Source: Ostrinia nubilalis (lineage: Eukaryota; Arthropoda; Insecta; Lepidoptera; Crambidae). From it: 64,000 bases of DNA. Made by a program: the position numbers and the translations under genes. Shown piece after piece: positions 42,801-54,800 of the stretch. Under the pieces are notes generated by a model. That model worked only from the letters and a program-made list of their open reading frames with translations. It made no database searches and was not told the DNA's origin. The stretch lies in NCBI RefSeq assembly GCF_963855985.1, contig NC_087111.1, positions 191,001 to 255,000 on the forward strand. The letters are read 5' to 3'. Each line of letters starts with the position of its first letter. The first letter of the stretch is position 1.

Positions 42801-45800
42801 CTTCCTACTTTTTTATATTTTTAAACCGACAGACAGTGGTGACTGAGTTTGTTGCGGCGCTTCTTCTCAGCACTTGCCAAATGTTTGTCTCGAAGCGCTG
42901 GTAGGGCAAAAAAAGAACGAGACATGTATAGGCTCCTTAAGAGCATTTGACGATTTGCAAGTACTAATTTCATTAGTCTAAACAAATAAATAAAATTTTG
43001 ATTTTGATTTTTTGATTTTGAGCTTCTGTATAAGGCTTCAGGAATGTTCACGATGGTTGTATTACAGCGTTGCACGTGCGTACGAGACAACGCGGCGCGC
43101 GACGGCGTGGCTCGGGCGCGACGACGGGCCCGGCGCGCTCGCCTGCTCTCCAGCTGGCCTTGGAGCTCCAACATCGCGCCTCCATGCCCGGTGAGATATG
43201 ATATAGGTCCGTGAGCACGTAGAATTTTGTCCAATGACCCCTAGCTACCCATCCTTATCGCTCGCGCGTAATTATGTTGCTATCGCGCTCGCACACTTAC
43301 TGCGGGTGCCAGTCGCACAGTCGCGACAGCAATATAATTACGCGCGAGCGATAAGGATAGGTAGCTAGGGGTCATTGGACAAAATTCTACGTGCTCACGG
43401 ACCGGGCTTTAGTCTTTGTATACTCTAAGGATTTTTTTATTATTAGAATGTTCGTTCGTTTCAGCCAAATAACGTCCACTGCTGGACAATGTCCTCTCCC
43501 AAAGATTTCCATAACGACCGATCCTGCGTCCCCCGATACCAGGCACTTCCAGTAACCTTCATCAGATCGTCGGTCCACCTTGAGTAGAGGGCCTTTTAAA
43601 CCACCTCTGTGGGGGGCAGAATTTACTGTTCGGTTTGATTGGTGGCTTGTTCCAAGTCCGCCTGGCTAGCTACCACCATCTTACCTAAGTCTGTCGCCAT
43701 AACAACAATGTTAACAGCACTGTTGTGTTCCGGCAGTTAGAGGTAAGATAATCAGTTCCTCCGTGGTTGAGGATTCCGGGTGAAGCTCGCTTCCACCTTC
43801 GGCCTGATCATCACTTACTGTCAGATGAGATACAGGCCAAGAGCTTCCTTGTTGTAGATAAAAAAAATTGTCTCAAAGTCAAAATAGGCTACATTTACAA
43901 ATAATACATTAATTAATATTAGATGATATCCCCACAGGTAACGCCGGCGGGAAGCAGGTTGCGATCGTGCAGCCACAGAGGAGAGACACCACTGAACAAA
44001 TTGGTAAGTCAATATTTTTATTATACACTGCCTATCTATGTATTATAGAATAGCTATCTTTATTGTCGAGTAAAAACGTCTGTACGGGCTCAGGCCGTTG
44101 GTGTAAGGCACCGCTCCCGTGCCCGGGATATGCGGTCAGGAAGGGAACTAACTCCCTAGTGAGCCTAGAGTCCCTATTCCGTAAGACACTAAGTCCCTAG
44201 AGCCCTAGCCCTGCCTAACAATAGATACATAGAATAATAAGGTGTGATAGGAAGGAAGCTGCTCCCAGGTCGCCCAGGGCAGCAGCGTTAGGACGGCAGG
44301 TAGGCGGCGGGGACCCGCTGCCAGCCCGGCAGACTCACCGGACTGATCATAGCGACGGCTAAGGGTGTCTTGGCCGCAGCGGGGGGAAATGAGACACAAC
44401 GACGGACGGTTGATACCTGTTTATTGTTATAATGCTATTGCTATTTATACATAAGTTATTTACTGTACACATTTAAAGGTATCTGTTAGTGTACCGTCGG
44501 TGTAGAGTGCCGACGGTGCACGCTGAGGGTTCATGGGCCGCCCGGCGGTCGATGCTGACGGTGCAGCAGGATGTACGATCGTGCCCGTACAACGTCCATT
44601 GTCGCAGAACGTTTCTAGCCCACAAGTAGCTAAAATATAAGTTGTTCCAATTTAAAAATATGCCCATTTCTCCGCAGACCAAACCGCAAGATCGTCGCCG
44701 CAAGCGAAGCGCGCTCGCATGACAGCGACCGAAGCCTACGACGCCGACGACACGCCGCAGCGTCGTGCGGCGCGCGGCATGACGCAGGCCGAGATGTGGA
44801 TCGCGTCGCGGAAGACCAGCCCGCGACGCGCCGCCAAGTCTCTGCCCGCGCCCGCGGTCAGTGGAACATTTCATCTTTATTCAAATAGTCTGGTCGCCGA
44901 GCACGTAGACTTTTGTCCAATGACCCCAAGCTACCCATCCTTATCGCTCGCGCGTTATTATATTGCTGTTGCGCGGCATGACGCAGGCCGAGATGTGGAT
45001 CGCGTCGCGGAAGACCAGCCCGCGACGCGCCGCCAAGTCTCTGCCCGCGCCCGCGGTCAGTGGAACATTTCATCTTTATTCAAATAGTCTGGTCGCCGAG
45101 CACGTAGACTTTTGTCCAATGACCCCAAGCTACCCATCCTTATCGCTCGCGCGTTATTATATTGCTGTTGCGCGGCATGACGCAGGCCGAGATGTGGATC
45201 GCGTCGCGGAAGACCAGCCCGCGACGCGCCGCCAAGTCTCTGCCCGCGCCCGCGGTCAGTGGAACATTTCATCTTTATTCAAATAGTCTGGTCGCCGAGC
45301 ACGTAGACTTTTGTCCAATGACCCCAAGCTACCCATCCTTATCGCTCGCGCGTTATTATATTGCTGTTGCGCGGCATGACGCAGGCCGAGATGTGGATCG
45401 CGTCGCGGAAGACCAGCCCGCGACGCGCCGCCAAGTCTCTGCCCGCGCCCGCGGTCAGTGGAACATTTCATCTTTATTCAAATAGTCTGGTCGCCGAGCA
45501 CGTAGACTTTTGTCCAATGACCCCAAGCTACCCATCCTTATCGCTCGCGCGTTATTATATTGCTGTTGCGCGGCATGACGCAGGCCGAGATGTGGATCGC
45601 GTCGCGGAAGACCAGCCCGCGACGCGCCGCCAAGTCTCTGCCCGCGCCCGCGGTCAGTGGAACATTTCATCTTTATTCAAATAGTCTGGTCGCCGAGCAC
45701 GTAGACTTTAGTCCAATGACCCCAAGCTACCTATCCTTAACGCTCGCGCGTAATTATATTGCTGTTGCGCGGCATGACGCAGGCCGAGATGTGGATCGCG

Positions 45801-48800
45801 TCGCGGAAGACCAGCCCGCGACGCGCCGCCAAGTCTCTGCCCGCGCCCGCGGTCAGTGGAACATTTCGTCTTTATTCAAATTATAGTCTGGTCGCCGAGC
45901 ACGTAGACTTTTGTCCAATGACCCCAAGCTACCTATCCTTAACGCTCGCGCGTAATTATATTGCTGTTGCGCGGCATGACGCAGGCCGAGATGTGGATCG
46001 CGTCGCGGAAGACCAGCCCGCGACGCGCCGCCAAGTCTCTGCCCGCGCCCGCGGTCAGTGGAACATTTCATCTTTATTCAAATTATGGTCTGGTCGCCGG
46101 AGAATTTTGTCCAATGACTCGCAAGCTACCTTTCCTTATCGCTCGCGCTACTGTGCGACTGGCGGCAGCAGTGAGTGTGCGAGCGCAACAGCAATATAAT
46201 TACGCGCGAGCGATAAGGATGGGAAACTTTGGGTCATTGGTCAAAATTCTACGTGCTCACGGACCAGACTATAAACGGGTTAGGCCCGGTTCCCACTACT
46301 CCGGGCCGGCAAATATGCCGGACCGGTAGATCATAGCAAATGTTGTGATAGGGATAGAGACATGCGATTTTTGGTTTTACAAAAGTAATGCGATAGAGAA
46401 TAATACTAAGTAATAAAAGCCACCTATTATACGGGCATTTTTTGGAGAAATTTATGAAATAACCAAAAAAACACGAATTTAAAAGCAGATTTTTTTCAAA
46501 ATGTAACTTTTTTTATTATTTGTTGGCATTTTCTGGGTATTTTATGTATTATTCAGTATCTCCTATTATTTTGCATTATTACTGTTTTTATTTTATTAGG
46601 ATATAGGTATCTCTTAGTTTAAAAGTTATTTCGTTTTCTTTACAATAAGTAACGTCAATCTAAAACGTTAAAATAACGGTATCGTTATAGCCAATGAGGC
46701 AATATAATGTGAAAGTATCCAGTTTTTTATTTATGAGAATAGATCTACCGGCCTCTAACAGCAGTACGTACCTACTTACTGTGTCAGTAAAGTTTTAAAA
46801 ATTATAAAAAAGTAATAGTTTTTCTGTTTCTACCTATCCTAATAAGGCCCGCCATACACGGACCGCTTGAAGCAGTCAGGGTCGACAGCTTCAAGCTGCG
46901 ACTGCACAGTGAACTGCAAAGTTCTATGGACGCACTTACACGAACCGCTCGAGCAGTTGCAACTGATTCGGGCGGTCGACAGCACGGTGAATTTTCATCG
47001 TGCGGTCAAGCAGTCGCCAGCCATACACTGACTGCTCGAGCTGTCAACAGCTCTCGCGCAGTTATCTCCGCCCACTTTCTTCATTCCACGGCGCGCGCGC
47101 TTGTGATTTGTTGAGCAGTTAATACCAACTGCTCGAGTAGTTATCGCTGGCAGCTTCAAGCTGTTGACTCTTGACTGCGGTCCGTGTATGTTGATCACTG
47201 ACTAACTGCTCGAGCTGTCCGTATATTGCCGATCTTACATCCTATATCCTATCCTATACTTATTATTAGTTCACTCCGCAGGGCGGCGCGGCGCGGCGGA
47301 GCCTGCCTAGCAAAAAACATACTCCGCTGCGACTGACCGTGCTGCGGCAGGCACAGAGCGCGCACAAGCGACAAGTCACCAAGATACAGGCGCCCACGCA
47401 GATTGGTACGTATAAAGCCCGGTCTCCGAGCACGTAGAATTTTGTCCAATGACCCCAAGTTACCCACACTCACTCGCTCGCACACTCACTGCGGGCGCCC
47501 GTCGCACAGTCGCGACAGCAATATAATTGCGATCGATAAGGATGGGTAGCTTGGGGTCATTGGACAAAATTCTACGTGCTCGCAGACCAGACTATAGATC
47601 GTTTCATCCACGAAGACGCGCCCCACCAGTTTTTGGTCGAGGGAAGCGCGGGGTGCGGGGAGTTTGATCCGAGCAATCCGAGCGTCATTAATGTCGTGTG
47701 CGTGTGCACTCATGGATAATTTAGCGTGTATCGATAACACTCAAACATTAGCGGAAAAATGGTGGGGCACGTCTTCGTGGATGATCTTGTTTGTTTTTTT
47801 TTTTATATTAAGTCACGATTGGCGCCTATTACGTATTCTAATGTTGATTCGAGCTTGTTAATATTTATACTATGTAAAAAGGAAAGAAATCTCAAAGTTA
47901 TGTGCATGTATCTCACACGTCGTTCAGTTAGCTAGCAAGGTGCTCTTTCAATGTGTCGAATAATTTACAACCGATCAAGTTAACTGCGCACCTGACGCTC
48001 TGGTACGGACGAGTCACATTCCAGCGAGGTGCGTCATAATTTGATCGGGTTGTAATTCCTTGCGCGAGTTTAACAACAATATTCCAAGAAATTATAATAG
48101 GTGCCGTTCGAACTATCACTGGATTGAATCACTTGAGTTTGAATCAAGTTTTGAATGTCACAATACATACACTGACCTAATAGTCTATCTATCTATCTAT
48201 CTATGTCAGCCTTTGGGTTCGCCTTCGAACATAGGCCTCCTCTTCAACCCTCCACCGTTTTCTGTCCCTGGCCACACGCATCCAGTTCACTCCAGCCTGC
48301 TGCCGGATATCGTCTGTCCATCGTTTAGGCGGTCTTCCCCTGCCGCGGGTGTTGTTGCGGGGTCTCCACTCCAGGGTCTTTCTGGCCCAGCGATCCTGGT
48401 TCATCCGTGCAATGTGTCCTGCCCATCTCCATTTACGGCTCTCTATCTCTTCCACCACGTCGCTGACAGAAAAGTCTGCTGAGAGACTCCGAGTCGCACA
48501 ATGAGCAATGGAAAGACAGATGCTTGGCGTCTCCCTACAAGATCACAAAACGAACGAGTGGATCAGAGAAAAGACGACCTAATAGTAGTTAGCATAAATT
48601 CCAAAAATATTTTACCTGATACTTACTGCAACATTCGTGAAGAACACCATCTAAAAACACCATCCACGGAAGACCAGCGTCGTGGTGTCCCTTATGACAC
48701 CTCGGCATGATGCCGAGTGGATACCGTTTCGGTGACACGCACATTACCTACTCTATTTAGTTTTGTTTCATATTTTTGATGCTGTTTTGTGTCGCTGAAT

Positions 48801-51800
48801 AAAAAATTTCATTTTCATTTTTTTTTAATTCACCAACGCATCTGTAGACCACACGAAGCAAGCGGCCATCATGCTGATGACGGGGCACACGGCCAAGGGC
48901 CCGAGCCCGCGCGGTAACAAGACCACGCCGTCCTTCGTGGCCAAGAAGCGCAGCCCCGCCGCCCGCGCGTCTCGCACTCCCCGCCGAAGCCCTAAGGCCC
49001 CGCCCACTAGGACCAGCAAGAGAGGATCCGCTAGCGGCTCCGTGAGTACTCATTTTATTATTGTCTATGACAGGGTTTCCCAATTTTTTTTTGCCAAGGA
49101 ACCCTAATTGATTATACTTTTCCTAGCGGAACCCCCGTACTACTCCGCCCGCACGCCCTGCCCCTCCCTTGTGCGTAAACAAGTCGGTGCGCGCGAACAA
49201 CGTCGGTCACGAAACATGGGATAATATTTTTTACGGAACCCTTGCGGCCTTTCCACGGAACCCCAGGGTTCCGCGGACCACCTTTCGGGAACCGCTGGTC
49301 TATACTACTTTAGTATTGTTAATGAGGGCTATCGTTTTAGCGCTCACCAGTTAGCGCCACTGTAGAGTAAGATCCTGTCACTTACTAGTAGAAATAGAAA
49401 TAGAAATCTTTTATTTGCGTAAGAGACACGGTACATATTTGTTCAAATTATACATAAAGCAGTTTGTAAGTGCATGCGTGCTCTAGGCGCGCGGGGCGCG
49501 GTAACTGAGGTGGTTGTGTTTCGTACGTGCTCCCGGATTTTTTTAATTTTTGCTTATAAAATACGCATAGATCAATATAAATGTATTACCAGTGCATACA
49601 GTGAAGCAAGACCTATCGAACTGTGTACTTCATGTGACTGAGCATACGAGTGTTTAAGAACAGTGAGCAGAAATACTCCAAAAATTACCGTTCCGTTCGA
49701 TTTGTAAACGACCGCAGCTAATGTTCTGCGTGTGACGTGTTGTGTCGGTCATAGAACTCGTCTATTCAAACCGGTTCGTTCAACTGGCAAGTTAAACGGA
49801 ACTCGTGGAGAGATATTGCATATTTCGTCACTAATGAATAAGCCGCGCTGGTGTAGCGTGGAGTGCTCCGGACTTTAAACTTCGGGAGTGCTGGTTCAAA
49901 TCCAACTGAGGACTATTATTTTTTATTTTTACTTTTTTTATTTTTTATTTTATTTTTTCTTTTACTTTATTTTTATAAAAAAATACCGTTTCTTGATAAA
50001 CTAAAATGGATAGCAAGGGAAAGAGCAAGATTGCGCAAGGCTTGATTTGCGGTGGGTGTCGTAAAGTGATAGAAACCCGAAGATATTTGACGTGCCGGAC
50101 CTGTAAACAACCTCATGATCTGGAGTGCGCTAACGTCTCGGAAAAACGCTTTTTTAATACCCTAACGAAGGAGCACAGAGAGAACTGGAGGTGTGTATTA
50201 TGTATAAGCAACCAACCCAAATATGATAACACCAATACCCCTGTGCGTGGGGAAGAGGACAAAATAACGCATCACCGCGGCGCTGCTGTTGGAAGTCCTA
50301 CATGCCTGGATATGTCTATAGCTGAATACCAACCAAACGACACTGCTCACGATGCTACTATGGAGCTAACGGATCTCCAGGCCTTTATGATGGAAATGCG
50401 TGCATTTAGGGAGGAAATCAGGGAGGAGTTGAGGGCAAACAGAGCACAAATGATAAAATTAAATGAGACTTTAGCGACACTCTCCGGCAGGGTAGGCCAG
50501 TGCGAGAGCCGCCTCGACAAGCTTGGGGAGCGAATGGACCGCCTGGAACAGCGCGCCGATACGGGATCGTCTGATGAACCTCTCGCGGCAACCATTGCCC
50601 AGCTGAAGGCGCAACTCAACGAGCGTGATCAGGACCTTCTACTCAATGACGTAGAGATTTCTTGTGTTCCGGAAGAGGGGGGTCAGAATCTTTACCATAT
50701 TGTCTCTACACTGGCCGGTAAGCTGGGGGTGGACCTGACCGAGCAGGACATTGTGAGCGCTGTGCGGGTGGGTCGCGTGCCGGCGACCGTAACTGGTGCG
50801 GCGTCTGCACCGCGCCCCCGGCCCATCGCCGTGCGGCTCGCTCGACAGGCTGTACGGGACCGGCTGCTGCAGGCTGCGCGAGTGCGCCGTGGCGCCACCA
50901 CTGAAGGTGTGGGCCTGCCGAGCCCGCCGCAGCGTTTCTATGTGAATGAGCGGCTAACGCAGATGAACAGACAGCTATTTCGGCGAGCACGCGAGTTAGG
51001 TGGCCGCCTAAATTGGCGCTTTATCTGGACCAGAAATGGGCATATATTTGCTCGTCAGCATTATAGTAAGGACAGCCCGCGCCATCGCTTGCGTACGGAG
51101 GACGACCTAATCCGGGTTTTCGGCTCAGACGCCGTTCGTCCGGCTCGTCAGTAGCCGAGTTGTGTGTATGTTATTGCCACTCTTTTACAATCATTGTTAC
51201 TTCTTTCCCTTTTATTTTGTAATGTATATAGTGGAAAAATGTGTCTCTCTACTTTGTTTTTATTATTGCTGTTATATTTTTGGATTAATGTCTGACTTGG
51301 TTAGACTCTGTACAAGTATCTGTGTGCGTAGTGCTATTGTTGACGATGCTATTTGTATATTTTGTATCTGCTTGTGTATCTTGGCTGTGATTCTGTGCAT
51401 TGCTCGCTTCTGGAAGTATATGTTTTCGTGTTTGCTATGTTTGCATATTGATTATTCCTGTTGTTATTATACTCGTTGCTTATTGCCTTATTTTTATAGC
51501 ACAATAGTTCTTAGTTGTCAAATAATATCTATTGACCGTCGCCACATAACTCTGTTGAAGCTATATTTGAGTAACTGTAGGTACGTGCAGATTGTCTACT
51601 CATTTATTATACAGTATACTAAGAATAGAAAGAACCTTTCTCTGGGCCTATTGAATCCGGGATCTCTTGGAACACGACATGACGAGTTCCTCGTAGCACT
51701 GGACAGAAATGACGTGGATATCCTAGCCATCAACGAAACCTGGCTTAGACCGGGGGAGGAGAAACGTGCTCCTGCTCCCTCGAGTCACAGGCTGCGCCAC

Positions 51801-54800
51801 GTCCCGCGACCAGAGGGCACTCGCTCAAGAGGAGGTGGAGTCGGCTTTTATGTGCGGCGTGGTCTGTATGCCAGGCAACTACCGCACCCTGAGGTGGCCC
51901 CCGTTGAGCAGATGTGGCTGAGTGTTGGACTGAATGGGTGCAGAATTGTTATCGGCACTGCGTACCGCCCACCCTGGATGAATGTGGATACCTTTTTTGA
52001 TGCGCTAACCGAGTCAATCTGTTCATTTGCTAGATATGACAGCATAATTTTGATGGGAGATTTTAACATCAACTTACTCTCAACAAATAACGTAGATACG
52101 AGAAAATTCAATGAGTTTCTGAGCTGTGTTGGTCTTCAGCAGTTTGTGAATGCCGCAACCCATTTTACTGAACACTCTGAAACGTTGCTTGACGTGATTT
52201 GCAGTAGCGTTGTAGGGCTGTCTAACGTTTGTGTTGACTTTATACCTGAACTCAGTGCCCACGCATTTGTCACTTGTGAGGTCCCTGTAAGGAAACCCAA
52301 AGTACCGCCTAGATGGATCACCTACAGACCACTTAAGGATATTAAACTGGCGGATTTTGATTCAGATGTTGAGGCTGTGCCATGGGAACAATTTGTCGGG
52401 GACGATATTAGTGTCAATGACTCGATATCGGCATTTAACGATCACTTTATTCGTTTGTTTGATCGCCATGCACCTATTAGAAAGTCTTTTGTTAAGGAGC
52501 AAAGCCCACCCTGGATTACACATACGATTAAGGAAATGATGAGGTTGAGGGACGGGGCACTGGCTAGGAGCCGCCGGACTGAGTGTGAGTGTGATAAGGC
52601 TTACTATAAAGAGTTGAAGAAATTGGTGAATGCTGCATTGCATAGTGAAAAGGTTGCTTACTTTCGTCATCACATCAACAAACATTCAAAGAACCCGAAA
52701 GCACTGTGGAAGAATATTAGAAAAAATGTAGATTTTAATGATGGGAAGAACATTGATTTACCTGTGGGCATTGGTGATGCAGACTGCATAAACAGACACT
52801 TCCTTGATATCCCAGGGAACGAAAATGTTGATCAAGCAGAACATGATTATTTTCAGTCCCATCGCCATGGCAATGCGGTTTTCCATTTACATACAGTGGA
52901 TGAGAGTACAGTGTTGAAGACTATTAAGCGTATATCGACCAACGCACAGGGAGTTGACGGTATATCTCTGGATATGTTGCTGCTTACCTTGCCCCGAACT
53001 TTGTCTATAATCACGTCCATCATAAATAAATCTATTGAAACGGGAGTTGTACCGGACATTTGGAAGGAGGCTATAGTGAAGCCGATACCTAAAGTGAGCC
53101 AACCTACCTCTGTGGGAGACCTCCGACCCATAAGTATCTTACCGTTGATGTCCAAGATCATAGAAAAAATTGTTTGCTCACAAATGGTAGATTTTTTAGA
53201 AAATAATAACATCCTGCCTTGTAAGCAATCCGGGTTCAGGGCTGGTTACAGTACGGCGACCTTGCTTTTGGATGTTATTGATGATGTCTTGGGAGCACAA
53301 GATGTGGGAAAAGGAACCATTCTGGTGCTATTGGATTATTCTCGCGCCTTTGATAGCATAAATACGAGTCTTCTCATTTCCAAGCTCTCTTACTACGGGT
53401 TTGATCGAGCATCGATAAGGTGGTTTAATAGCTATCTCAGTGGACGGACCCAACGTGTGGAAGTATGCCGCGACAATGAGGGCACTAAAAATGTCTCGTT
53501 AGCCACTCCCATTAGAAGAGGAATTCCACAAGGGTCAATATTGGGGCCAGTTTTGTTCATTTTGTATAGTTCCGATATTATTCAGAGTATACGCAATTGC
53601 AAATATCATCTCTACGCAGATGACCTCCAGGTCTACATCTCATTTAACCCAGCAGAGACAGCGAAAGCGGTGGATATGCTTAATGAGGATTTGCAGCGTG
53701 TAGCTCACTGGTCAGAGCGAAACAACCTCGTTATAAACCCCAAAAAGTCCAAATTCATCATTATGGGATCGAAGGGTCAAATCCACAATATAAAAAACCA
53801 AGGCCCGGGGGTGAGGATCGGGGGTGTGTGTGTGGAACGAGTGGATGAGGCGCGTAACCTTGGCGTACTTATGGATGGGAGCCTGAAATTTGAAAATCAC
53901 ATACGAGAAACCGTAAGAAGCTGCTACTATAGGTTGAAGGTTCTTTATAGGATAAGACAGTTCCTGAGTGTAGAGCTTCGCATATACTTCTGTGAGTCAT
54001 TGATACTGTCTAAACTAAACTATGCAGACACAGTCATTGGAGGCTGTCTTATGGCTCGCACTAAAAGGATCATCCAACGTGTGCAAAACGCTTGCGCCCG
54101 CTTCTGCTTTTCCATCCCACGCAGAGCTCATGTTACGCCTTTCCTTAATAAAGGTGGACTCCTGAATATGGAGTCACGTTACAGACTCCACCTTGCCGGG
54201 CTTCTTTTCGGGATAATTAAAAATAGAAACCCGTTTTACCTCTCCGACAAGCTGGCGTTTTCTTGTAGACCGGTGCGTATGGCTTATAAGCTTACCTACC
54301 CAAGGCACACTACGGCTGCATTCCGCGGCAGTTTTCGTTACGTGGCTACAAAATGTTGGAACAATATACCCCCACCAATCCGGAACTCTTTGACAGGATA
54401 TGCTTTTAAAACCAGATTCAAGGCTTATCTTATTGAGCGTCAAAAACTGATGTAGTTCTGCACGTAACAATTTTGAGGACTGTTTGCACGTATCTACTGT
54501 TGGTATCTGATCTTGTGCCTTGTTATTCTTATTATCATTGTCATGTTTATTGTTTCTGCCTTACTTAAACTTATGCCAAAATGTGTATGTGTCACCGTTG
54601 CTCAGTTGCGTATTGTTTTTTTAATGTTTACCTGCGCCTCTCCACCACTACAATCAGGCGACCACTGAAAACCAGCGTCGTGGTGCTACGCACTGCGGCA
54701 TTATGCTGAGTGGAAGCCTATTTGGCATAATTTTTAAATTAATTTTTTATCGTATTAATATTCTGTAATTTGTTGTTCTAGTGTGCCAAATAAATGTATT

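Noticed and set aside
10490..46085. CRISPR-like arrays at the two tandem repeats
   Set aside because: No spacers between repeats, units of 135 and 199 bp, and a clearly eukaryotic intron-exon origin.
44719..46199. Repeated 107-146 codon frames on both strands in the 199-bp array
   Set aside because: They combine exon 5 in the wrong frame with MITE-A arm sequence; each is just a product of the tandem repeat.
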